DNA from: Clostridia bacterium
GTDB taxonomy: Bacteria > Bacillota > Thermoanaerobacteria > Thermoanaerobacterales > Thermoanaerobacteraceae
Assembly: GCA_012840485.1 (NCBI GenBank)
Contig: DULG01000038.1
Coordinates: forward strand, 1-62,918
Length of the DNA: 62,918 nt
Reading direction: 5' to 3'
Program-made: the position numbers and the translations under genes
Part shown: piece by piece, positions 1 to 7,873 of the stretch
Layout: each line of letters opens with the position of its first letter
How positions within the stretch are numbered: the stretch's first letter is position 1
Notes under the pieces: generated by a model
The model's input: the letters and a program-made list of their open reading frames with translations, nothing else
What the model was told of the DNA's origin: nothing
Databases searched by the model: none

Positions 1-115
1 TGGCGGAGGCGGGCACCTTAAGGCATGGATGCCGATTGTGCCCGGTACCCTGCCGGAACCTGAAGGTCGAGCTTTAGTTTTGTCGCTTTGGAACATCGGA
101 GCGACGATGCAAAAT
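1..115. other. GC-rich structured segment, possible 3' end of an RNA or IS element
   Basis: This stretch is far more GC-rich than its surroundings and folds well. GGGCAC (11-16) pairs with GTGCCC (38-43) around an inner GGCA/TGCC hairpin (22-33), and GTCGCT (82-87) pairs with AGCGAC (100-105). In an AT-rich thermophile such GC-rich paired DNA usually marks structured RNA. It also resembles the right end of IS200/IS605-type elements, where the tnpB 3' end overlaps a structured guide RNA. One frame stays open across it to base 171, but I recognise no protein. The segment is cut by the window edge, so family and strand are unresolved. Confidence 0.3.
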
Positions 116-142
116 ATCTCCTTTGAATATTTTTTAATTTTG

Positions 143-212
143 TCAACAAACTGGCCCCACTTTTATTGAAAGTGGGGTTTGCTTTACATTTTTTATAATT
201 TTAGTTTGTTGA
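143..212. terminator. Nested inverted repeats with intrinsic terminator
   Basis: An inner 9-bp stem (CCCCACTTT at 155-163 with AAAGTGGGG at 169-177) is followed by a T-rich stretch and looks like a rho-independent terminator for whatever enters from the left. It is enclosed by a second perfect 10-bp inverted repeat, TCAACAAACT (143-152) and AGTTTGTTGA (203-212). The outer repeat could be an element end or simply a longer stem. Confidence 0.6.
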
Positions 213-498
213 TAATCTTTTTTGAATTATAAATTAAATATGCTGCTTTTATGCAAAGCAGCAGGCTTACCCAATGCACTTTACGTATAAAAGTAGCAAC
301 TTTCTAAATATGACTTTGTTTACAGTATAAAATTATAAAAATGGGCCTAATTTCTTATTTTTTATTGTATAATTCACTAACAAATATAAGGATCATTGCT
401 TGTATCATTGCAATTGTATATATCCCTATAATTTTAAAGCAAATATAAAATGCTTCAAACTTTGTCTAGTTTATCAATAAAATTGATAGAGGTTTTTG
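213..498. other. Non-coding AT-rich spacer with one hairpin
   Basis: No convincing gene is seen here. The only clear structure is a hairpin, TGCTGCTTT (241-249) with AAAGCAGCA (255-263). It lacks a T-run on the plus strand, but an AT-rich stretch follows it on the minus strand. The rest is AT-rich upstream DNA of the 566 gene. Confidence 0.5.
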
Positions 499-527
499 TT
501 GTTTACTAAAAAATCTCATGTTATAAT
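499..527 (+). promoter_or_regulatory. Sigma-A promoter of the PEP-binding-domain gene
   Basis: TTGTTT (499-504), a 17-bp spacer and a perfect TATAAT (522-527) lie about 40 bp upstream of the likely start at 566. Confidence 0.6.
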
Positions 528-565
528 TTGTGTAAAGTTAAATTGTTCAATGGGCGGTGGAAAAC

Positions 566-2266
566 ATGTTTGAGACTTTGCTATATAAAAATTATGACCC
601 ACGATTGAACGAAAAAAATAAACATAGAATTTTTGGGAAGGGGCATATTGGGGGAAAGGCTTCAGGCCTTTCTTTTGCGGAAGAAGTATTAGAAAGATAT
701 CATGAAGTGTTTGTTAAAAGTATAAAGATACCCGAAAGCTTTTTCATTGCTACAGACTATTATCAAATGTTTATAGATTACAATTATCTCAATGATATAA
801 CTGAGGATACTCCCTATGAGGAGGCAGAAATAAGATTTAAAGAGGCTAAATTTCCATCAGAATATAAACAGATATTGTATGAAATTTTAACCAAAATGAA
901 TTATCCTTTAGCGATAAGGTCTTCTTCTTTGCTAGAAGACAATGTGAAATATTCCTTTGCTGGTAAGTATTATACTACTTTTATACCCAATAGAGGTACA
1001 ATGAGGGAAAGAGTAAATCAACTAGAAAAAGCTATCAAAGAAATTTATTTGAGTGTTTATGGTCCCGATGCTGTTGCTTACAGAAGAAAACACGCTCCTG
1101 GCCAAAAAGAATCAATGGGTGTTATTGTCCAGCAACTCATAGGCAGTCAAAAGGGAATATACTTTTATCCAGAGGTTTCAGGGGTGGGTTTTTCAAGGAA
1201 TTACAGGAGGTGGACTGATAGGATAAAGATAGAAGACGGGGTAGTCAGATTGGTTTTTGGCCTAGGGACTAAGTGCACTGGAAGGGGATATGCAAGGATT
1301 TTTTCTCTTACTAATTTGCGCCTCCGACCGGAAGGAAATAATCCGAGGGAGATAGCCCAAAATTCACAGGAAGCTTTTGATGTGTTGAATTTGATTTCAG
1401 GAGAAGTTGAAACTTACAATATAAATGAAGTGCCTCAATTTTTGACGTATCACAACAAAATTAATGATATTGCTCAAGTGTATTCAAAAAAAGAAAATGC
1501 CATTTTTGATATAAATATGCTAAACAATAATGATATTTTTAATAAGTATATATTTACCTTTGAAAATTTTCCAAGAAGGCACAGGGGATTTTTTAATATA
1601 ATTTCTAAATTGTTTAAATACTTAGAAGAAGAAATGGGAATAGCGGTTGATATTGAGTTTACTTATGACTTAGAGAGGGAAGAGTTCTACCTTCTTCAGG
1701 CAAGGCCTTTGAGTTCTTATGAAAGCTTTAGAAAAGTGCATATCCCAAAGGATATTGAGGATAAGTGTATTTTATTAAAAGGAGATAGAATGATTACAAA
1801 TGGCGTTTTGCGCAATATAAGGTATATACTCTACGTAGACCATGAGGTATACAGCCAGTATAAGGATAAATATGAAATTGCTAGAATAATTGGTAGACTT
1901 AATAAAAGCATTGGAGACAGATATATTTTAGTAGGGCCGGGGAGATGGGGCTCTTCAAATCCCTATTTAGGAGTGCCAGTTATATATAATGAAATATCTA
2001 ATGCTGCTATGATTGTAGAGTTGGGAATAAAAAATGGAGATTTTATGCCAGAGCTTTCCTATGGAACTCACTTTTTTGCTGATTTAGATGTTGACAATAT
2101 TTTATATATGCCGGTATTTGACGGCTACGAAAATAATATCTTTAACGAAGAATGGTTTAAAAAAGGGACATATATCGACACAGCGGTTAAAATTTTTGAA
2201 GGCCGTTTTGATGCTTATTTAGATGGAGACAAAATGATAGGGTATGTTATTTCTCATGAGAAGTGA
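566..2266 (+). CDS. PEP/pyruvate-binding domain protein (PPDK_N family)
   Basis: A 566-residue protein related to the nucleotide-binding half of PEP synthase and pyruvate phosphate dikinase. A glycine-rich entry (GGKASGL), an RSSSLLED segment followed by FAGKYYTTF, and a closing LLQARPL motif are the usual signatures of that ATP-grasp-like domain. The phosphohistidine and PEP-binding domains of full-length PEP synthase (about 800 residues) are absent. A C-terminal region containing VGPGRWGSSNP replaces them. It therefore probably does not make PEP by itself, and the substrate is unknown. A GTG at 557 is in frame, but GGCGGTGG just ahead of ATG 566 favours the latter start. It is monocistronic, between a sigma-A promoter and a terminator. 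Confidence 0.75.
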   Translation: MFETLLYKNYDPRLNEKNKHRIFGKGHIGGKASGLSFAEEVLERYHEVFVKSIKIPESFFIATDYYQMFIDYNYLNDITEDTPYEEAEIRFKEAKFPSEYKQILYEILTKMNYPLAIRSSSLLEDNVKYSFAGKYYTTFIPNRGTMRERVNQLEKAIKEIYLSVYGPDAVAYRRKHAPGQKESMGVIVQQLIGSQKGIYFYPEVSGVGFSRNYRRWTDRIKIEDGVVRLVFGLGTKCTGRGYARIFSLTNLRLRPEGNNPREIAQNSQEAFDVLNLISGEVETYNINEVPQFLTYHNKINDIAQVYSKKENAIFDINMLNNNDIFNKYIFTFENFPRRHRGFFNIISKLFKYLEEEMGIAVDIEFTYDLEREEFYLLQARPLSSYESFRKVHIPKDIEDKCILLKGDRMITNGVLRNIRYILYVDHEVYSQYKDKYEIARIIGRLNKSIGDRYILVGPGRWGSSNPYLGVPVIYNEISNAAMIVELGIKNGDFMPELSYGTHFFADLDVDNILYMPVFDGYENNIFNEEWFKKGTYIDTAVKIFEGRFDAYLDGDKMIGYVISHEK

Positions 2267-2416
2267 GTCGATTTATGTATAAAAAAATATAAAAATAACA
2301 AAAAATGAGACTTAAGTCCTATTTAAAGTACCAAAATAATGTAATATAATTTAAACTGTAAGAATGATTCCCCTTTTCCCCATAAAATTTAATATATTCT
2401 GCACCCCCAACCCAAT

Positions 2417-2450
2417 ATAGGCTGCTTTAAAGCAGCTATTTTTTTGTTTT
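2417..2450 (+). terminator. Intrinsic terminator
   Basis: The palindrome GCTGCTTTAAAGCAGC (2421-2436) is followed by a run of seven T. It separates the 566-2266 gene from the sigma-D promoter that follows. Confidence 0.75.
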
Positions 2451-2453
2451 TGC

Positions 2454-2481
2454 TAAAGTTTAGCCTTTAAAATGCCGATAA
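2454..2481 (+). promoter_or_regulatory. Sigma-D (flagellar, sigma-28) promoter
   Basis: TAAA (2454-2457), a 16-bp spacer and an exact GCCGATAA (2474-2481) match the motility sigma-D consensus (TAAA-N15-GCCGATAA) apart from one extra spacer base. It directs transcription into the surface-protein operon that begins at 2563. See also the sigma-D site at 14528. Confidence 0.7.
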
Positions 2482-2562
2482 ATAAGGTTAGAGGGGTTTT
2501 TGAGAATTGTTTCACATAGAACATTTTACCATTTATTCATAAATCTGAGAGGAGCATGTCGA

Positions 2563-5500
2563 ATGAAGAGATTTTTGTCATTGGCTATTGCTGTAAGCAT
2601 GATATTGTCACTTTTCCCGGGAAATATGTCGAAAGCATATGGAGCATATTCTCCAAATATAACATCGGTAGCTTCTTTGAGATTAGATGGGACAATGGCA
2701 TCTCCTGCTAAAGGTCCTGTTGACCAATACACTGACATAAAAATTACAGGAAGCGGTTTTGTTACATACGACACAAATGGCAATGTGGTCTCTTCTGTCA
2801 GTGCAGTTTACATTGATTCACCCATAGATTCCAATAAGCTCACAATACTAAGTGCAAATGAAAATACAATTTATGCAAAAGTTCCCCCAGCGTCTAAAAT
2901 TGGTCTTAGCCCAGATACTCCTTATACTATAATAGTTCAGCGAAGTGACGGACAGAGTGCAGCTATATTTAATGGCTTTACATATATAAATAACCCATAT
3001 ATTTCAAAAGTAGCTCTTGATAACTTTATTACACTTGTCAAAGATTCCAATGGCAATATTATAAGCAGAACTACAAAGTCATATATAAGAATGGAAGGAA
3101 GTTATTTAAATGACATAGGATTAGCTCAGATCAACGGAGAAACAGCTTCAGTTGTTTCGCAAAGCGGTTCTGTGCTTATTACGACTATTCCTCAAAACAT
3201 TAACATAGACCCTACAACTTTATACACTGTAAATGTCACAAATATATACCGTGGGCGTTCTAATACAGTGCAAACGAATATTTATGCTGTAAATCAAGAT
3301 ATAACAGGATTATCTCAGTATACTGTCATTGTAGGAGATACAATTACTATATATGGTCATGGTTTTTCCACTCTTGGTAGCGGATTTAAAGTGTATGTAG
3401 GAGCGAATCTTGTAAATTCTTCAGATGTAAATATAGTAAGCGATACTGAAATGACTGTAAAGGTTCCTGCTCCTAAAGATACGACACTTGAGTATCAAAA
3501 TATTGATATTGTCGCAGCTGACGGTTCTACTGCTACTTTAGTTAATGCTTTAAAAATAATACCTACACCTGCTGTAATTACTATAGATAATATTACTCCA
3601 AATGCAGGTTCTGTATCAGGAGGAACAAAAGTTATAATTGTAGGACAAAATTTAAGAGAAGATTTAATAGTAAAATTCGGTGGGGTTGTAGCAAAAAGTG
3701 TACAAAGCATCACTTTACCTGGCCTTACAGCAAATCAGCGTGCTATACAAGTTACTACGCCTCCTTACAGTAAGTCCGGTCCTGTGGATGTGAGTTTGGT
3801 TGACCCTATTACAGGGTATACTGTAACCAAACAAAATGGATTTTTCTACCTTGCTGTTGAAGATACTATGGTGGTTGTTGATATGAATCCTGATCATGGA
3901 TATGAAAGCGGAAACACAGATGTGACATTGTGGGGATTTAATTTTCAAAAAAGTGATGATCCTTCCCCTTACACTGTTAATTCTGACAACACAGAAATAA
4001 CTTATACCAATACAAATTACACTTACAAAGACCCTGCTACTGGCAATTTAGTAGAAGGTTCCAGGGAAAGAAAACTTTATGTCACTTTTGGCGGTAACAA
4101 AGCCCAGATAAAAAGCATATTCAATCCTGGAACGGGACAACAAACTTTAAATGTGTTGTCTCCTAGTGTGACACTTAATCCCCCTGGACAAGATATGCCA
4201 GTAGATGTGGTTGTTACAGTGGAAACGACTATAAAAGATGCTAATGGAAATGTAGTCATGCACTACTCTGAACAGAGTTCTCCACCTACAAAATTTACTT
4301 ACAATCCATTGCCTTCAAATCCCCAAATTTTAAGCATATCACCCAGTTCGGGAAGCCGTGCCGGTGGAGATACAGTGATTATTCAGGGATTTGATATAAG
4401 GCCAGGTGTAAAAGTGTACTTTGGGGATAAATTAGCTACTGTTAAAGATTTAACAACTGGTGGAGACAATAAGTCAGTGCTTACAGTTATTTCGCCACCA
4501 TCTACTGCTTTGGGTTATGTAGACGTGAAAGTTGTAAATAAGGATGCGGATGCCAATAGAGGCTTTGCAATTTACTCAAAAGGCTATTATTACTATACTG
4601 CTCCTTCTATAAGCAATATTTTTACAAATTTTGGTTCAAAATATGGTGGTAACTTTATTACAATAACAGGTAGTGATTTTTATGTAGGGCAGACAGTCAT
4701 AGATGGGGTGTATATGCCTAAATATCCTGATGTAAGAATTGGAAATATTCAATTAAAAGTAATTTCTGTTGAAGACAAAGATGGCAATATAATAGATGGA
4801 AAGAAACTTAACATTGGTACAAAGATTAAAGCTATAGTACCTGAAACACAAGTGCCTTATACAGTTGGATGGCAAGATATGACAATTCAAAATTACGATG
4901 GCATAAGTGGTACTGTAGGCGGAAGTGTGACTTTGCAAAATGCTTTTGAGATAAAAGATACTCAAAAGAATCCGACTATTACCTCCGTTGACCCTAATAA
5001 AGGGCCCACAAAAGGTGGCACACCTATCAAAATTTTGGGAAGCAATTTTGAAAAGGGAAGCATAGTTACAATAGAAGGAGTGCAGGCAACCGTCACAAAA
5101 GTCTTAAGTGGCAATACTGAAATAGATGCGACTACGCCACCGGGGACATTGGGCAAAAAAATTGTTCAAGTTGTAAATCCTTCTGACGGCGGTACAGCGA
5201 CATTAGTAGATGGATTTGAGTATCTTTTGATTGAAACAAAGCCCCAGATAACTAAAGTTGTTCCTAATTACGGCGGCAAAGGGACGCTTATATACATTTT
5301 TGGAAGCGACTTTTCACTGAAAGTTGGGGATAGCGAAGGAGCAAAAGCTTATATAGGAGATACTGTTCTTGAAAATGTGTATGTAATAAATGACACGACA
5401 ATTACAGGAATAATACCTGACATGAGGTACTCTGGCCTTTACGATATAAAAGTTGTAAATCCTGATACTGCTCAAGCTGTGGCTCCCGAAAAGTTTCATT

Positions 5501-7860
5501 TCCTTGTACCAGAAAGTAGCCCAATAATAACTTCTGTATATCCGAACTTTGGTACAGTAAAGGGTGGTACTTCTATCTTGATTGAAGGAAGTGATTTTAG
5601 AAGGGGTGCAGAAGTATTTATAGGAGGCAACAAAGCCACAAACGTAACTGTAAGTCCTGATGGAAAGACGATAACTGCTACTACTCCTCCAGGAGTTCCA
5701 GGTAAAACTTATGTAACTGTTGTAAACTATGATGGTGGCAATTACACTTATGGACTTCATGAGGGGGAAAGCGGGTTTACATATGTTGTGCCCAACAGCC
5801 AGCCTGTCATTACAAAGATAGAACCTAATAGCGGCTCTACTTATGGAGGACAAGAAGTGACCATATATGGTCAAGACTTTAGAATTTCTAAAGACGAAAA
5901 TGGAAATATACTAAAAGATGAAAACGGCAATCCAATAGGCCCCGAAGTGTATTTTGGAAATGTCAAAGCGGAGAAGGTTACTTATATTGATTATGGAACT
6001 TTAAAAGTTATTACACCTCCTAACGTGCCTGGAAAAGTCAGAGTAACTGTTGTAAACTATGATGCAGGGCTTGGGTACATTGACAATGGATATACTTATA
6101 TTCAATCGAAACCTCAGATTAAAGAAGTTATACCTCCAAAGTTTGATAAGGCTGGAGGAACTTATAGTATTATCATAGGAAGTGATTTTGCAGTTCCTGT
6201 ATATGATAACGACAAATTAGTAGTACCGGGTTCTTCTGTTTATATTGATGGAACTAAAGTGCATGATGTAAAAGTTGTAGACAGTACAATGATAAAATTT
6301 ACTGCTCCTCCGGTGGACAAAATAGGCATGAAGGAATTAAAGGTAGTAAATCCAGATGGAGGAACTGCTGTATTTAAAATAGAGTATGTATCTCCAAACT
6401 CACATCCTTTGATAACCTCTATAACTCCCAATAAAGGCAGTATTAATGGGGGCACTTATGTAACTATCAAAGGACAAGACTTTAGAGAAAAAGTTAAAGT
6501 GTATTTTGATGCTTATGAAGCGAAAGTAGTTGCGAATACCTCTGATACTATTACTGTAATCACTCCTGCCGCAGACCCGCAGAAAGACTTAGACCGTCTT
6601 GCGGATGTGACAGTGTTTAATATTGATGACGGAGGAAGTTATACTTTAAAGGAAGCATTTATGTATATCGCTACAGAGTCCAACCCGAAGATAACTTCTA
6701 TTACTCCTAATACAGGGTCTACAAAAGGAGGAGAAACAGTAACCATAACAGGTAATGACTTTAGACAAGGAGCAAGGGTGTTTTTTGGAGATGCGGAAGC
6801 TTATAATGTAATTGTGAAAAGTTATAACACGATTGTCGTGACAACCCCAGGGCATGCAGAGGGAAAAGTAGATGTAATTGTGAGAAATCCCGATTATGCA
6901 AATGCTGTTTTGCCTCAAGGTTTTACCTATGTGCAAACAGCACCGGATAATCCAGTAGGCTTTTGGGCCGAATCAATAGCCGGTAACGACCATACATTAT
7001 ATTTACATTGGTCAGAGGCAAAAGGAGCAAAATACTATGAAATCTATGGTAAGACAGCTAATTCGGCAGATTACAAATTCATCGCTGCAACAGATAAATT
7101 GGAGTATTACGTGACAAATCTTTTGCCAAATACTACTTACTCCTTTGCCATGAGAGCTGTAAATGATTTGGGCCCCAGTGATTTTGTATACACTTATGCT
7201 ACTACTGATACTTCTTCTAACAGCAAATATGACACTTCTGTTACAGGAGTAAAAAATGACACTACTTATGCAACAGCAAACGGCTCTTTAGTTATTACCT
7301 TAGGGGATGATATATTAGATAAGTCCTATTTTCCTATTGATTTAAAGGAAAATGGCTATAAGAATATAAACAAATTAGTTTTAAACATCCCTTCCAAGTA
7401 TAAAAATAATGCATATGCCAATATTGAAGTTAAGGCAGAAGGATTTATTTTTAAATTTTCCCTCTCTCACCTTTATTTATCGGGAGAGTACGACAGAATA
7501 ACTATAAGCAAGTTATCAGACAGAGGTTATGACGAAATATCAAAAAATTTGCCGAAAGGTTATAAAATAATATCTGACATTTACGATATAACTTATGAAA
7601 GGGTTAGTGACAACAAAACAACTGCTTATACAAGTTTTTACAATAAAGTAAATATGAAAGTAATAATTGATAAAAATAAATTAGGCAATAGAAGTATGAG
7701 CCTTTCAAAACTCATGTATATAACTGATTGCATAAGTACTAAGTCTTGCTATGGTTTATCAGTAAATAGCTATGGAATATCCAATATCTTTGTTGATAAT
7801 GCTTTAAATGCTGTATCAGGTGATATATATTATCCGGGCAGGATAGCTGCTATTTATTGA
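2563..7860 (+). CDS. Giant secreted IPT/TIG-repeat surface protein
   Basis: A 1765-residue secreted protein. The start at 2563 gives a signal peptide (MKRF, then a hydrophobic stretch ending near SKAYGAY) and has AGAGGAG upstream; an in-frame TTG at 2500 would bury that signal. The body is about 11 clear and 3 degenerate IPT/TIG immunoglobulin-like repeats of about 90-100 residues, each opening like ITSITPNTGSTKGGETV and containing ITGNDFR-type segments. One fibronectin type III-like domain (starting GFWAESIAGNDHTLYLHW) and a unique C-terminal region of about 270 residues follow. It has no SLH or sortase signal of its own. The next two genes encode SLH proteins, so it may be held at the surface through them (inference). 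Expression from a sigma-D promoter suggests co-regulation with motility. Confidence 0.85.
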   Translation: MKRFLSLAIAVSMILSLFPGNMSKAYGAYSPNITSVASLRLDGTMASPAKGPVDQYTDIKITGSGFVTYDTNGNVVSSVSAVYIDSPIDSNKLTILSANENTIYAKVPPASKIGLSPDTPYTIIVQRSDGQSAAIFNGFTYINNPYISKVALDNFITLVKDSNGNIISRTTKSYIRMEGSYLNDIGLAQINGETASVVSQSGSVLITTIPQNINIDPTTLYTVNVTNIYRGRSNTVQTNIYAVNQDITGLSQYTVIVGDTITIYGHGFSTLGSGFKVYVGANLVNSSDVNIVSDTEMTVKVPAPKDTTLEYQNIDIVAADGSTATLVNALKIIPTPAVITIDNITPNAGSVSGGTKVIIVGQNLREDLIVKFGGVVAKSVQSITLPGLTANQRAIQVTTPPYSKSGPVDVSLVDPITGYTVTKQNGFFYLAVEDTMVVVDMNPDHGYESGNTDVTLWGFNFQKSDDPSPYTVNSDNTEITYTNTNYTYKDPATGNLVEGSRERKLYVTFGGNKAQIKSIFNPGTGQQTLNVLSPSVTLNPPGQDMPVDVVVTVETTIKDANGNVVMHYSEQSSPPTKFTYNPLPSNPQILSISPSSGSRAGGDTVIIQGFDIRPGVKVYFGDKLATVKDLTTGGDNKSVLTVISPPSTALGYVDVKVVNKDADANRGFAIYSKGYYYYTAPSISNIFTNFGSKYGGNFITITGSDFYVGQTVIDGVYMPKYPDVRIGNIQLKVISVEDKDGNIIDGKKLNIGTKIKAIVPETQVPYTVGWQDMTIQNYDGISGTVGGSVTLQNAFEIKDTQKNPTITSVDPNKGPTKGGTPIKILGSNFEKGSIVTIEGVQATVTKVLSGNTEIDATTPPGTLGKKIVQVVNPSDGGTATLVDGFEYLLIETKPQITKVVPNYGGKGTLIYIFGSDFSLKVGDSEGAKAYIGDTVLENVYVINDTTITGIIPDMRYSGLYDIKVVNPDTAQAVAPEKFHFLVPESSPIITSVYPNFGTVKGGTSILIEGSDFRRGAEVFIGGNKATNVTVSPDGKTITATTPPGVPGKTYVTVVNYDGGNYTYGLHEGESGFTYVVPNSQPVITKIEPNSGSTYGGQEVTIYGQDFRISKDENGNILKDENGNPIGPEVYFGNVKAEKVTYIDYGTLKVITPPNVPGKVRVTVVNYDAGLGYIDNGYTYIQSKPQIKEVIPPKFDKAGGTYSIIIGSDFAVPVYDNDKLVVPGSSVYIDGTKVHDVKVVDSTMIKFTAPPVDKIGMKELKVVNPDGGTAVFKIEYVSPNSHPLITSITPNKGSINGGTYVTIKGQDFREKVKVYFDAYEAKVVANTSDTITVITPAADPQKDLDRLADVTVFNIDDGGSYTLKEAFMYIATESNPKITSITPNTGSTKGGETVTITGNDFRQGARVFFGDAEAYNVIVKSYNTIVVTTPGHAEGKVDVIVRNPDYANAVLPQGFTYVQTAPDNPVGFWAESIAGNDHTLYLHWSEAKGAKYYEIYGKTANSADYKFIAATDKLEYYVTNLLPNTTYSFAMRAVNDLGPSDFVYTYATTDTSSNSKYDTSVTGVKNDTTYATANGSLVITLGDDILDKSYFPIDLKENGYKNINKLVLNIPSKYKNNAYANIEVKAEGFIFKFSLSHLYLSGEYDRITISKLSDRGYDEISKNLPKGYKIISDIYDITYERVSDNKTTAYTSFYNKVNMKVIIDKNKLGNRSMSLSKLMYITDCISTKSCYGLSVNSYGISNIFVDNALNAVSGDIYYPGRIAAIY

Positions 7861-7873
7861 GGAGTGAGTTGGA

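Noticed and set aside
5314-5874. A 186-codon minus-strand open frame inside the TIG-repeat gene
   Set aside because: It lies opposite a repeat-rich real gene, has no ribosome binding site, and its product is compositionally odd with no recognisable motif. Similar antisense frames occur throughout the repeats.
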